From positions 8,039,001-8,099,000 of the forward strand of contig NC_092680.1 in assembly GCF_964355755.1 (NCBI RefSeq): 60,000 nucleotides of DNA, read 5' to 3'. The notes beneath the pieces are model-generated. The model saw only the letters and a list, made by a program, of their open reading frames with translations, was not told the origin of the DNA and ran no database searches. The translations under genes and the position numbers were made by a program. Positions 23,835-38,800 of this stretch are shown in pieces. The DNA is from Antedon mediterranea (Eukaryota; Echinodermata; Crinoidea; Comatulida; Antedonidae). Each line of letters starts with the position of its first letter. Position 1 is the first letter of the stretch.

Positions 23835-26800
23835 GTAAGTAAACCTTGTACATGGTTAAATGCCATTATTTCTAGACCACTTTTGGGAATAAGTGGGGTT
23901 TTTTTTGTTATACAGTAATAGGTTTTGTCATTTAGTGTTTTATTGCATGTATGGTTACAGTTGCTTTTAAATTTTAAAATATTAGACACTTGTTTTGGAT
24001 GATATAGTTAGTGTGACTTAACCGGTGTCAAAAAGGTATAGGATAGGGTGAAAAAAGTTAAACCGTACTATGCCATATGCCATATGAATGATGTTATTTT
24101 AGGTAATCAATTTAGTACAGTTGTTGACGTACTGTATCTAAATTATGTGTGTTCATCTATGTATTATCAATCAATTTCATCTTCCCTTTTTGTGTTAATT
24201 TCCATTTTTTATCATTCCATCACATTCAGTAACAACATGATTGAGAATTACAATTAACAGAGCTTAAGGTGACAGATTAGATTAAGTTGGGTGTACCATT
24301 ATTAATCCATGCATGAATATTTATTAATATGATAATGTAATAATTCCTCCTTAATCATCCATTCTCTACTATCTTTATCTATAGACTAATTTGCAATCTC
24401 ATTAGATTTATATTCCAACAGTAAATCATTCTTTTGACAGCTTACTACATTAAACATTTTCATCGACGCCAGACATTGTAATCTACAGTATACACGCTGC
24501 TGGCGAGTCATGGATTTAATATCTCATTGTTTTATAATGAGAATTTAATAAGTCGAATGTTATTCCACGATTCCAATTATTTTTCCAAAAATTACTATAA
24601 ATTGTATTTATGTTGAATCAATAAGATAATTTGAAACATTATTGAATGATTATACTGTACTATTAAGTCATAAATTCTTTAGTCAATACATTTAATTAAT
24701 GTGTAATGTGTTTGAATGATATACTGTAATGCCATATAAATTGTTCACATTACAAAAATAAAGTTTAGTATTATACTAGCACACAAGACCAACTAAAACA
24801 GAAGCTTTTGATGTGATACTGTGTTAAATTTATATTAGAATTGTCATGTCAAAACCATTCTACTACAGCAACTATTATTGTACTGCAATTAATAAAAATA
24901 TTGTGTTTCTGTGAGAAGCTTATAAGCAGTCGACACTGCAATAAACAATGTGTATGTTTATTTTTAAAAAAAGGCTTGCTAAAAAATTACATATTTAAAC
25001 AATTGTAGTTACTGCAGTAACTTCAGTAGAATAATTTTAAAATGATCTGAGACTTCTATAAATTAGTTTCTACAGTACTGTATATGTGATGTCATACAGT
25101 AATATGAATGTTAAGTAAAGAAACAGATACTATAATATGCAATAAAAAGGGAAATCCCCTAAAGTACGAAAGTGTTTCTGTTGATGATAGGATAATGTAT
25201 TTATACAATATTTCTAAATTGTGAATAGCTAAGAAAAGCCATATTAGAAGACAATTAATGATGTCATATATCTCTATATATACACACATCTTTGATAAAA
25301 TTAGTTTGAAATTATTATGCTACAGTAACTATGAATGATAATCAAATTGTTTTAGTTTACAGTCCAATTCATTTTAATTGATATTCAGTTTATATTTGTT
25401 TTCTTTGTAACTTGCAAATAGTTGGTCATAGCATATAATATTTTCACAGGTGATATTAAGAATTCCATTAATGACATGCAGAATATTGAATTGGGAAGCA
25501 AAGTTCCCTTAAAACGAAGGTACTCCCTACCAGAACAAGATGTTAAACTTATACAAGGTAAGCAAAATATTTAAATTTAAGGACTGAACATGCTAACAAT
25601 AACATGGCTAATACTATACAGATTTATACAAATAAAGTTTACAGTATCTGATATTATCTAAAATTGTAGCTTATCCATGCAGTTCAATATGTTCTGTAGC
25701 CTACATGTACAATCAATACCAAATGAAATTGACCATTAAAAGCTTTATCTTTTTTTTTACCCTAACAATACTCTGTACATTTTCTCTACGTTTTGTGATC
25801 TAATTAAAGGTCACAAACTGCATTGTATGTAAAAATAAATGGGCCTATTGCAAATTTTGTCTTCTTTAAATGATAAAAATGTGAAAAATAAGTTGATACT
25901 AATCATTTAAACGGCCTACTATAAATACCAGTATGCATTGCGCGCTGATTGATATTGTCATTTTGAAAGTGTCTTTAACGTTTATGCTACATTTTAACTT
26001 TTTTTAAATATTTCACGTCATGCAATAATATATACTGTAGCTTTAAAAAATATCATAAGTTCACAATGAATATTCTGCCTGCAGTGATTATACCTTTTCC
26101 ATTCTGTATCTGAGTTAGCAGCACTATTTATTATTAACCTGTCAATAATGGTTACAATTCTACATTATGTTATAATGAATCATATATTTTTTCCCAAATT
26201 TGCAGGCCTTCAGAACCATGGTACCCCTAAAAACAAGTCTCTTACAAGAACGCGCTCTTCTAGTTTATGCCGGGCGCATCGACAGTCAAGAAAAATTGAG
26301 TGCAGAAGTCGGCACCCTGTGACTGAGAATGAATCTATCCACCTTGACAGACAATATCCTGGCCAAATTAAGGTGTGTATTTACAGTATTTTTATAAAAA
26401 AACTAGGATTTTATGTGAACAAACTTCCTTTTTTTTAAGTTTCCTTTTCAAGTTAGAGACTAGACTAGAAGTGAGGCCTTAATACTGTAGCCTATAGCTC
26501 ATGATGATTTTCCCCCATTTGTGAAAAAAAAGAACTCCCTGGCTGCAGGCTTGTAAACCATAGCAATTCAACCAAAGACATCTTCAAACCTGTATCTGAG
26601 TTATATAAACGTTAGGTAACAAACATTGGACAAATGTTTTGCCTTGGTAAGGGCATCACCATGGAACCTGACATGGTTTCACTTTGTGACTCTATGCAAT
26701 CTGTCATTGAGTGCACACATTTCAATATTGATTTTTGTGTTCAAGCACTTAAAACATTTTGTTGAAAAGAAAGAAGTCAATATGTTTGCAATGGAGTTTG

Positions 26801-29800
26801 TTGTTGGTCAGTGAAATCTTAAGTTGGTATATTGTATTAAAAAATGACGGTCAGCACATGTATACTAGGAACTGTCTTCCTCTAAGAAATTATTATTTTT
26901 AATGTAATATTATTGCAAACACACAATTAATGATTCACTGTAACTATGTGATATTCAGGCTGACTTTTAACATTCAACATTATACAGCAATTCAAGGTGG
27001 CACAAAATAGTGGGTTTAGAAGTAGAAATGCAGTTTACACAATTTCAATCAATATTTTAAATATACCTGTACCAATATACCTGGAACAATAAAACAATTA
27101 ATATTAATGAATGGTAACAAATTACGTTTTTATTTTCTTGAAATCCCCAGGGATCGATCACATTATGACCTAAAACTTAAACCAACATTTATATAATACC
27201 TTCACTACCAGCAATCATTTCCAACCCTGCAGATCAAATTTCCAAATTAACTTTAAAAAACAAATTCATCAGCTATGCATTAGCAGTTGTCATAACAACA
27301 GCTTTCATTACTCGGTATGAAGAATGCAATTTCATATTATCAATATTGAAAGGATCTTCCTTTAAATGTAAATTGACATCTTTTCAATTACCTTTGGTGT
27401 GTTGTCTTACACGTCAACTCCTTCACACTACTATACTATAACACTAGCTGTTTACCTAATTTAATACAAATTTGCAGATTGTATTGATATCTACAACATA
27501 AGGTGTTTTTATTATTTTCCATCAGGCTTTCATGACAGTGGTCTATTTTTAATTTTTGACCAGACCTATATTTAAAGACCCCTTCCCTGCAATTTTGGAC
27601 GTTTTTTGGAAAATAATACATATATATCACTTTAAAAACATTAAACCATGTCATTCCTTGTCTTAAATGTACGTTTTATGGTAAATTATGATAAAAAGTG
27701 AGAAACAATGCACTACCTAAGTAGCTCGCGGCGATCGACCTCTCGTGGACGGTCTTAGGCCTAGCCTAGCTAGGCTTAGTTTTGTAGGCCTAGCTGGTAA
27801 ACATCGGTAACGTACGAACATCGTACGTGAGCTATATACCTAGCCTGACGTTGTATAGTTGCTGCATTAATTGTCTTTCTATTTTTGCCAGACTCCGTTG
27901 ATACAAATTGGGGAAAACCCGGTATTTTCGCTGAAAAGTTAGGAGTCTTCCATTTGTTTTGGCCTCACGATCGATCGAAAAGTGGGGGAATTACAGGTGA
28001 AAAACAAAAATATCAATCCGCGCGCAATGCATTTTGGGATTTATAGCGGGCCGCTATAATTATTAGAATCGGCTTATTTTTCACATTTTTAACCGTTTAA
28101 AGACGAAAAAAGTTATCGCAATAGGACCATATAGTATTATTTTTACATTAAATATAGTTTGTGATCTTAAATTAGATCTAAAAAAACGTAGGGAATGGGG
28201 CTTTAATAATGGTATCTGATCTTGAAACTGTAAAGATGAGAATGTCTATGGTGATGAGAAAACAAAAATGTATATAGTTAAGGATGTTTTCAAAGAAAGG
28301 CCCAGTTATTTTAGGTTGATAGCGATCAACGATTAATAGATAAATATGCATTTTTCCTACAGAAAACCAAAGAAATCAAAAAGGTTTTCGACCTCGAATT
28401 ATAAGATAACCATTTATGCTGTCCAACCAGATGACGTCATGATTAGTAAGAGAAATAAACAGGTTTTATTGTTCTTATTTTCCATGATGTCATTTTGGAA
28501 AAATATTATCAATTCAAAGACAGCATAAATGGTTGTTTTATAGTTCTAGAGTGAACATTTTTGTTATTTATTTTGTTTTCTGTACGAAAAAAATGTATGT
28601 TCTTTATCGAGTCTGTAGTATAAACAGGCATTTGACCAAATCATGATAATAATCTAGGCAACCATTCACTTCCATTAAACCATGAATTCACTATATGTAC
28701 TTGTAGATCTGTTTGACTCTTGAAAATGATCAAATAATACTTAATTGAAGTTACATTTCATAAATATTGAGTTTCCCAATAAAAAAATATTTCTTGATTT
28801 ACATATTTATTGTCTGTCAACATTTATTATTCAATCTATGACAACAACAACAAGACATGAAATCAATAAGCTAAAGTTGGCCTATCATATATCTCCGTTG
28901 TAATATTTGATAAGATGAATTAGTAAATGTTATATTAATTATTCACCTTTTTTTTTAATGTGAATGAAATAATTCTAACAATTAATTTAGGTATTTTTTC
29001 ATCAAATGTAAAGTAGTACCATAAAAAGGGTCACGTTTTAAATGATATTTGCCAATATCCTATTAGATTACCATTGCTCTATTGTTTTTTCAACCATAGG
29101 TATCAACTGATTAAAGTTCATGGCAAGGCTATTGCTGCTTACTTATATATTTCAAAAAGTCATAAGTCTGATAAACCTATCCTATTTTTTAAATTCAGAT
29201 GTACGTCAGAGGTATTTGGTTCATTAACCTATTTGACAAGCGAATACGACAAGTAAATCTAGCAATACAATGAAATGATCACCTTCAATACCACAGAAAA
29301 ACGTTCTTTTGTACAAACAAAACTACAGGAATATTTACATTTAATTGTTATTTAATTCAAATATTAGTAATTTTGGTAATTAGCTAACAAATTCCCCCTT
29401 TGTGATATGTATAAAGATGGCCAAAAATTACTGAAAGTATGTCCACCTTTTTAAAATATATCTCTAAATTTGCAGAGGAGATTTATAAATTCTGTACTTG
29501 CTTGTGAACCCTAATAAAATACTGTAATAGAAGGGTAACTCATTCACACACCTGTGCAACCTACATTACATTGTAAGTTGGGAACAGAAAATAAAGATCT
29601 GACAGTGAACAATCATAATAGATAGTTTGTGAACTTTCAGTCATTAATTTTGAGATTTCTCATAAACTGAAGTTGTTTTGATTAGTTTTTACCTATAGGT
29701 TAGAAGGTTCTGCTAAAACATTTAACATAATACAGTATGAACTAGCATGTACAAGCAAGGGATATAAACAAAGTTTCAACAGTAAATCAATTGTTTAGTA

Positions 29801-32800
29801 CTTAATAAAAACACAAGAAAAATGTCAACATTAAACATGCAAGCCACACCAGGTTTTATAGGCATAGTAAAAATCAAGATGTGTGTATCTCTCCTGTCCA
29901 TTGTATTTCAAAAGGTGTTTTTATTTAAAATAGCGCCAACAATATTGTAAATTAGTGGCATATATCTATTTCAAATAGACTTAAATGGATGCACTGTTTC
30001 TTTTGTTGCATCCTGTCTTTGAATGAATTCCCACACCTACCAAACATTCACCCACTTTTGATTCATTTAAAATTAATTTTAAAAAACTCTTTTATTTACC
30101 TAATTTCTTTCATATTTTTTGCAATTGGCACAATTTGAATGTTTGACCAGACAACTCCCTGGTTTGACTATCATTTTATTTTAGAACTGTTTCAATTGCC
30201 AAGAAAATGGAAATGTTTTCATCATACCAATATTTTTTTTCCCAACAAAAACAGACCAAAAGATGTAGGTCTGTTTGTAAGTTCATGCCCTTCTTGGACA
30301 CTAGCCATTGTATTTATACTGTAAACTTAATAAATCAACTTCTTTGAAATCTATTTTTAAAATATTGTACTACTGTACATATAGTTACAAATTCATAACA
30401 TACTGTGACAGATATTGATTCATATAACAGTAATGTTGGGTGTAAACTATTTTTATTTATTTAGAGAATCCTGTTTTAATTATTTTTTCTGAAATTTAGG
30501 AACTTTCTGGTGTGATTGCCAGTAAAAAATGAAATTTTAATGTTAAGATTTTATTTTTATTTTTTATTATCTGGTTGAAATATTGTTTTCATAATATTTT
30601 TATGTTCTAAAATATTGATAATTTACCCAGCAAACTGACAATAATGTTTTAGAAGAAATATATCTCAAAATTGGTCATTTTATGTTGTGATCATATTTAT
30701 AACTTCACATATATTATTCTTTGCAGCAATTGGTTTCGAATCTAGGAAATTGGGATTTCGATATATTTCATTTAGAACAGCTAACATCAGGTAAGACTCA
30801 AATAACACCAATAACACACCTGTTTTATTAATATCCATTGTATTACTAATTGGTTGCCTAGCAACCTGACATACATTTTAGATTGAATGCAGAGTCCAGG
30901 AAATTTGAAGAGAATGATGTATTGTGAGGATGAAATTTTGTAGCACTAGTGTAATTGTCATAATAATCACTGTTATTGAAATCATTTATATGTAATCATT
31001 TAGTGTTATCTATAATCATCCCTACGACTATTAATATTACTAGGTATGGTACAGTATTTTAGACTCGCTGCTTTAGAGATGTAGTGTTACTGCATATGTA
31101 CACAGCAGCATATATATTTTTCTGTCTGAACTACATAACTGATTAGCACAAGACAGCTAAGATTCCTCTTTCATCAAGAGAGTTAACAAACTCTATTTTT
31201 TTTATGTGTCGCCTTTCCTAAACACTCCAATACAGACACAACCATGATCAGACTCACTTCCGTTTAAAAGGCAAGCTATTAGGAACATTTTAATCGTGTC
31301 TGAACACAGCTGCAGACTACTGTACAAGTTGTAAACAATGCCATTAGTCCGAACATACTAGTAGCCTAAAATCAATCAAATACACATACTTAACATATAA
31401 TTAAGTCATCATCGCCACCAAGTGTATTTGTTATTATCACATTCCATTTCAAATTATCTTAATTTGATCACTTAATCATATATACTATACTGTAATTCTT
31501 TCATTGAATTATCCTTGAGTAAAATGATGACTAATAATATGAAGCAACTTACTACTCCGAGGTTAAACACTGTGAGCAACATTGGGATTGTGCCCAGGAT
31601 TATATGATTATAGGCTGTATAGCCTTCCTGCTAAAGCAGCGCTTTCACTTTGATTACAATAAATTTAAAGTTTTTCCTAATCAATTGACAAACAAAATGT
31701 CTACCTACAGTATTACACCTACAATATTTCTATAAATCTGAAAATGAGATTAACCTAGGCTGGGTAGAACAACCATGATGACTGCCAGAACCCTGGGTTG
31801 CTGGGTGGAAGAACTAAAGCATTATGCAGGGTGGAAAAACCATATGATGAGTGACAGAACCCTGGGTTGCTGGGTGGAAGAACTAAAGCATTATGCAGGG
31901 TGGAAAAACCATATGATGAGTGACAGAACCCTGGGTTGCTGGGTGGAAGAACTAAAGCATTATGCAGGGTGGAAAAACCATATGATGAGTGACAGAACCC
32001 TGGGTTGCTGGGTGGAAGAACTAAAGCATTATGCAGGGTGGAAAAACCATATGATGAGTGACAGAACCCTGGGTTGCTGGGTGGAAGAACTAAAGCATTA
32101 TGCAGGGTGGAAAAAACATATGATGAGTGACAGAACCCTGGGTTGCTGGGTGGAAGAACTAAAGCATTATGCAGGGTGGAAAAACCATATGATGAGTGAC
32201 AGAACCCTGGGTTGCTGGGTGGAAGAACTAAAGCATTATGCAGGGTGGAAAAAACATATGATGAGTGACAGAACCCTGGGTTGCTGGGTGGAAGAACTAA
32301 AGCATTATGCAGGGTGGAAAAACCATATGATGAGTGACAGAACCCTGGGTTGCTGGGTGGAAGAACTAAAGCATTATGCAGGGTGGAAAAACCATATGAT
32401 GAGTGACAGAACCCTGGGTTGCTGGGTGGAAGAACTAAAGCATTATGCAGGGTGGAAAAACCATATGATGAGTGACAGAACCCTGGGTTGCTGGGTGGAA
32501 GAACTAAAGCATTATGCAGGGTGGAAAAACCATATGATGAGTGACAGAACCCTGGGTTGCTGGGTGGAAGAACTAAAGCATTATGCAGGGTGGAAAAACC
32601 ATATGATGAGTGACAGAACCCTGGGTTGCTGGGTGGAAGAACTAAAGCATTATGCAGGGTGGAAAAACCATATGATGAGTGACAGAACCCTGGGTTGCTG
32701 GGTGGAAGAACTAAAGCATTATGCAGGGTGGAAAAACCATATGATGAGTGGCAGAACCCTGGGTTGCTGGGTGGAAGAACTAAAGCATTATGCAGGGTGG

Positions 32801-35800
32801 AAAAACCATATGATGAGTGACAGAACCCTGGGTTGCTGGGTGGAAGAACTAAAGCATTATGCAGGGTGGAAAAACCATATGATGAGTGACAGAACCCTGG
32901 GTTGCTGGGTGGAAGAACTAAAGCATTATGCAGGGTGGAAAAACCATATGATGAGTGACAGAACCCTGGGTTGCTGGGTGGAAGAACTAAAGCATTATGC
33001 AGGGTGGAAAAACCATATGATGAGTGACAGAACCCTGGGTTGCTGGGTGGAAGAACTAAAGCATTATGCAGGGTGGAAAAACCATATGATAAGTGACAGA
33101 ACCCTGGGTTGCTGGGTGGAAGAACTAAAGCATTATGCAGGGTGGAAAAACCATATGATGAGTGACAGAACCCTGGGTTGCTGGGTGGAAGAACTAAAGC
33201 ATTATGCAGGGTGGAAAAACCATATGATGAGTGACAGAACCCTGGGTTGCTGGGTGGAAGAACTAAAGCATTATGCAGGGTGGAAAAACCATATGATAAG
33301 TGACAGAACCCTGGGTTGCTGGGTGGAAGAACTAAAGCATTATGCAGGGTGGAAAAACCATATGATAAGTGACAGAACCCTGGGTTGCTGGGTGGAAGAA
33401 CTAAAGCATTATGCAGGGTGGAAAAACCATATGATAAGTGACAGAACCCTGGGTTGCTGGGTGGAAGAACTAAAGCATTATGCAGGGTGGAAAAACGATA
33501 TGATAAGTGACAGAACCCTGGGTTGCTGGGTGGAAGAACTAAAGCATTATGCAGGGTGGAAAAACCATATGATGAGTGACAGAACCCTGGGTTGCTGGGT
33601 GGAAGAACTAAAGCATTATGCAGGGTGGAAAAACCATATGATAAGTGACAGAACCCTGGGTTGCTGGGTGGAAGAACTAAAGCATTATGCAGGGTGGAAA
33701 ACCATATGATAAGTGACAGAACCCTGGGTTGCTGGGTGGAAGAACTAAAGCATTATGCAGGGTGGAAAAACCATATGATGAGTGACAGAACCCTGGGTTG
33801 CTGGGTGGAAGAACTAAAGCATTATGCAGGGTGGAAAAACCATATGATGAGTGACAGAACCCTGGGTTGCTGGGTGGAAGAACTAAAGCATTATGCAGGG
33901 TGGAAAAACCATATGATAAGTGACAGAACCCTGGGTTGCTGGGTGGAAGAACTAAAGCATTATGCAGGGTGGAAAAACCATATGATGAGTGACAGAACCT
34001 TAATGCAAGATGCCAAAGCATTATGCAGGGTGGAAAAACCATATGATGAGTGACAGAACCTTAATGCAAGATGCCAAAACATTATGCAGGGTGGAAAAAC
34101 CATATGATGAGTGACAGAACCTTAATGCAAGATGCCAAAACATTATGCAGGGTGGAAAAACCATATGATGAGTGACAGAACCTTAATGCAAGATGCCAAA
34201 GCATTATGCTGAGTGGAAAAACCATATGATGGGTGGCAAGAACCTCAATGCAGGATGCCAAAGCATTATGCAGGGTGGAAAAACCATATGATGAGTGACA
34301 GAACCTTAATGCAAGATGCCAAAACATTATGCAGGGTGGAAATAAACCATATGATAAGTGGCAGAACCTTAATGCAGGATGCCAAATCATTATTCAAGGT
34401 GGAAAAACCATATGATGGGTGGCAAGAACCTCAATGCAGGATGCCAAAGCATTACACTGGGTGGGAAAACCATATGATGAATGGCAGAACCTTAATGCAG
34501 GATGCCAAAGCATTATACTGGGTGGAAAAACCATATGATGAATGGCAGAACCTTAATGCAAGATGCCAAAGCATTATGCTGAGTGGAAAAACCATTTGAT
34601 AAGTGGCAGAACCTTAATGCAAGATGCCAAAGCATTATGCTGAGTGGAAAAACCATTTGATAAGTGGCAGAACCTTAATGCATGATACCAAATCATTATT
34701 CAAGGTGGAAAAACCATATGATGGGTGGCAAGAACCTCAATGCAGGATGCCAAAGCATTATGCAGGGTGGAAAACCATATGATAGGTGGCAGAACCTTAA
34801 TGCAGGATGCCAAAGCATTATTCAGGGTGGAAAAACCATATGATGGGTGGCAGAACCTTAATGCATGATGCCAAAGCATTATGCTGAGTGGAAAAATCAT
34901 ATGATGGGTGCCAGACCATCGGGCTGCTGGGTGGAAGAATTATACTGTACGATGGGTGACAAAACCTTCATGCAGGATGCCAGAGCATAATACTGGGTGG
35001 AACTATATTAATTATGGGTGGAATTAGAACTATATTCTGTGTGGAAGATATCTCTTTGCATACTAGTGTAACAGTGCATTGTTTATTATGCTTTAATCAA
35101 CAAGAAGAAATTGGTAAAACTATCTCAATATCTCTGATTTCAGTCACAAAAAGAGCTTGCAGGCTTCAATCACTCAGCATTTATTATATTCAATGACAGA
35201 TCTACAGAAAAGCCCTCAAGTGGATACTTCAAAACACCATTGGACATCTAAAGTATCAGTGATTGACATTTACTAAAATTGATTCAGATTTTGTCTAGAA
35301 CTGCATTATTTCTACCTAGCATAACCCTATTGTATTGATTTATTTTGGAGAACATTACTAATTGCAGAAGAAGCATATTGATACCTTGTTCCTTGACAGT
35401 TTAAGATTAGACCTTTCAAACTCAATTTGTCCTCGCTGGGGATAAAAATGTTTTGATCCATATTGTTATCACTTTTCATAAGGGACTTAGTTTATTTTAA
35501 GACAGAATGGCTTAAAATATCAGAGCATTCTGCTGAAAATAGCCAGTGCTGACCTGACGGAAACTAGAATGTCTACTGAGATTTCACTGTGGTTTACAGC
35601 ATCTTGCTGTCATTTGGGCTCAGATTTTCTAGGGAGCTAGAAATTGTCTAGCTTTCTGGCATTTAATAAATCGGGGACAACTTCTTTTTAAAACTTGATC
35701 AAATTTAGACCTTTCAGTCCTTTACATCAGCGGCACTTTACATACTGGTATGACAAAAAAAACATGCATTATAGAACATTATTAAACAAAATATTGTCAG

Positions 35801-38800
35801 GCGACAAAAATTCACTAATTATGAAACGTACCTAGAAAGAAATATTTAAACCTGGCAATTTTATCAATAGATAGTCATGTGTTTTCACCATAGGTAAGAA
35901 GGGCCCAATACTTTTATAAAGCAAAAACGTATTTGTATAAATACAATTTTATTATCAAGTGTAGTATCTGTCCTTGTCCGTCTTAAAAATCTTGTAAATA
36001 GCATGTGAACTTTTATCTTAAATAATTAATATTATTGGTCAGTTTATAGACAGTAGTCTGTGTATTTCATATTAGCTATCAGTACTGGGTAGACTACTGT
36101 CTTCATGCACATCAAGGGTTAGACTTGTCCATGACCCTATCATTCTTAATATGTAATAGCTAATTTCAACTTATCCTACTGTAGGATTGTTGCTACAGGG
36201 TTTTTTTTCACTCCCCTAGGTTTCGGCGCATCGGTGCCAATCCATTATACTGTATGAACAATCCTGTAACCTTGTGTCTAAAATGTAGTCCAGTGTGAAT
36301 GAGGTTTTAAAAAACTACTGTACAGTTTTACATCTTTTTTACGCCATTGGCTACTACTGTAGCCATATGTATTGTAGGTGAAGCACTTGCTAGAGAAAGT
36401 GAACCTTCTATTTGTGTTACAGTTCCTTTTTACTGATATATTGTACTGTAACAAGTTGGACCAATCGGACAAAAGCATACCATACAATATTATGCATACA
36501 GTAAACATACTTTACTGAACATAAAATATACCTATTTAATACTCAACCGTTTTTAGTTTAAATATGGTATTTATATCAATACTTTCACATACAGAACCTC
36601 AATATCAATGTAATACTAATACCACCACAATATTTATGAACATTTCTAAAATATCAATTTTTTATTCTTTGTTTAGGTTATCCATTAGAACCAGTAGTAA
36701 TGGAATTATTTCAAAAATATGATTTAATACGAACATTTCGTCTGGATTCAGTTCAGTTGCGGCGTTGTATAGGTAAGTGTTTGATGTTATTTAATTAGTT
36801 TCAAACAATTGTAATAAATACTATATTGGTTAATACTTAAAGATGTATTGTCCCCCAAAACATGAAAAATGAAGATTTATTTAAATCAGACTTTGAATAT
36901 GTTATTTTGTAGTTTTAATAAAGTTAATCACTTCCATAGAAAAAAAAAATAATAATGTTTTCACTTACAAAATTACAAAATAAATAGTTAAATTCAACCA
37001 AAAATACATTGGCTGACAGCCAATTTGACCAATTTTTTCTTTAAATTACATTTTTTTCAGGTAAATACATTTTTTTTCGATCCAATTTTTGGTCAAAGTG
37101 GATAACTATTATGTTACATTGAAATAGAATATTCAACAACAATTATTTTTTCAGGGGGACAATACATCTTTAATAACATTGAATTAAAACAAATTTTCAT
37201 AATTTGGATTTGAATCAAATATATACTGTATAATAAAAAAACATGAACATTTGTGTAATGTCTTCTACTGCCCCTGTTTAAACACGACTGTGTAATATAA
37301 TTAATTCAAAATGTTCAATCCTAGTGTCTATAAGCCGCCAATTTACGCTTTGATGTGTAGTCTATTGACCTTAATATACTAAGCTAGTTAATTGAATGAG
37401 TTCTTGTTGTGTTTCGAAGGTCTTCGCTTATTCAGCATAATCAGATGTCATCACAAAATTCATACACTGTTTTCTTATTTTCTCCATCACAAGATGCATG
37501 AATACTTCTTGGGAAAATTTAACTTAGCGAACTTGATACTGTTGGTGTTGAATTCAAAAACTAACATTATTACATTTTCTGATGCCATTTGCCAATGTGC
37601 AACAACATGAACTTTACTGATATGTTAGAAAGAAGGTTTTGGATGATTAAATACTGATCTGACAAATTCCTTAATGAGATTTTGAGAGCTCTTTCTAATT
37701 ATTTAATGTTTTTAAAATAAGAGACTGTACTAAACTAAGTAAGTTCATAATTAAAAAACAATACATTCAATAGAGTTAACCCTTTTAATGTGATTTTCTA
37801 GTTAAATTAAAGATTAATCTACTGACAATAGCGCAATCTTATATAACACAATTATATAAACGCAAGTTTATCAAAAGCAATACCCTATTGCACACAAATT
37901 ATTACTTAGTTTAAAAACACCTGTTATAGATAATATTAAGAAGTGTCTGGGTATTTCTATGTCATAGTAAATTTAACAAGGAATTCTCTCATACTTGACT
38001 AAACTAAAAACACTGGCATAAAATATTCTGAAAACAAATAGATGTGAGTTTCTAATTGAGAATGCAGCATTTGCTTTTCATAGTATATTTAATGATACTC
38101 ATATAATTATTAATAATGTATTGAAATCATGTATTAATTTTATTATGGTTTGCTGGTAAGCAGATGCTTTGCCTACTCTAGGCTACCATTAAATATACGA
38201 CAATGCTGTGAATGTACAGTACAATATCATAAAGTAAAGTGCGTGGGTGATATGGATAAATGCACGAAAATCTTGTGAATAAATAAAATATTAGATTTTT
38301 CTTAGGCATTACATAATAAAATAATAATAATAGAATGATGGCCACCTACAGTAGTAACTGTATATTAACCAGGAAGGATTAAAATAAATATTTATACAAA
38401 TGTGAATGGTTGAATTTAATAACCTTGAAAAAAAATAAAATGTTGCAGTTTTTTTTATAATACATGGTAATTTTACATTTTCTCAAAGTGGATGTAGGCG
38501 TATGTGAGATGATTGCTTGGGTCACTATACTGTACTTCTTGCTTACAATTTGTTACAGACTTAATAAGATGTTAAAAATGAAGTATGACAGTACTGTGTT
38601 GATATAAATAATACATTTTCAAGAAACAAAATAATGTTGCCAATGGTAGTGGATATGGTTATTCTAGCTTCAATGCGAGTGGTACATACATAACATACAT
38701 TATCATAAATAAAGCCATCAAAAAGGTGTTTTTACATTGATATTCTGTGATGATTTTTTATACAAGTGCCATTTATGAGATTTTTTTTATTGTATTTATT

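Noticed and set aside
31775-33709. 644-codon ORF as a repeat protein gene
   Set aside because: It is wholly composed of the 69-bp minisatellite, lies in a PDE7 intron, has no signal, domain or flanking gene structure, and neighbouring units break the frame.
33677-34390. Minus-strand ORFs with repeated FSTLHNAL / GFCHSSYG
   Set aside because: They are the reverse reading of the same minisatellite.
31789-34990. CRISPR-like array (regular repeats)
   Set aside because: Units are contiguous without unique spacers and the context is an animal intron.
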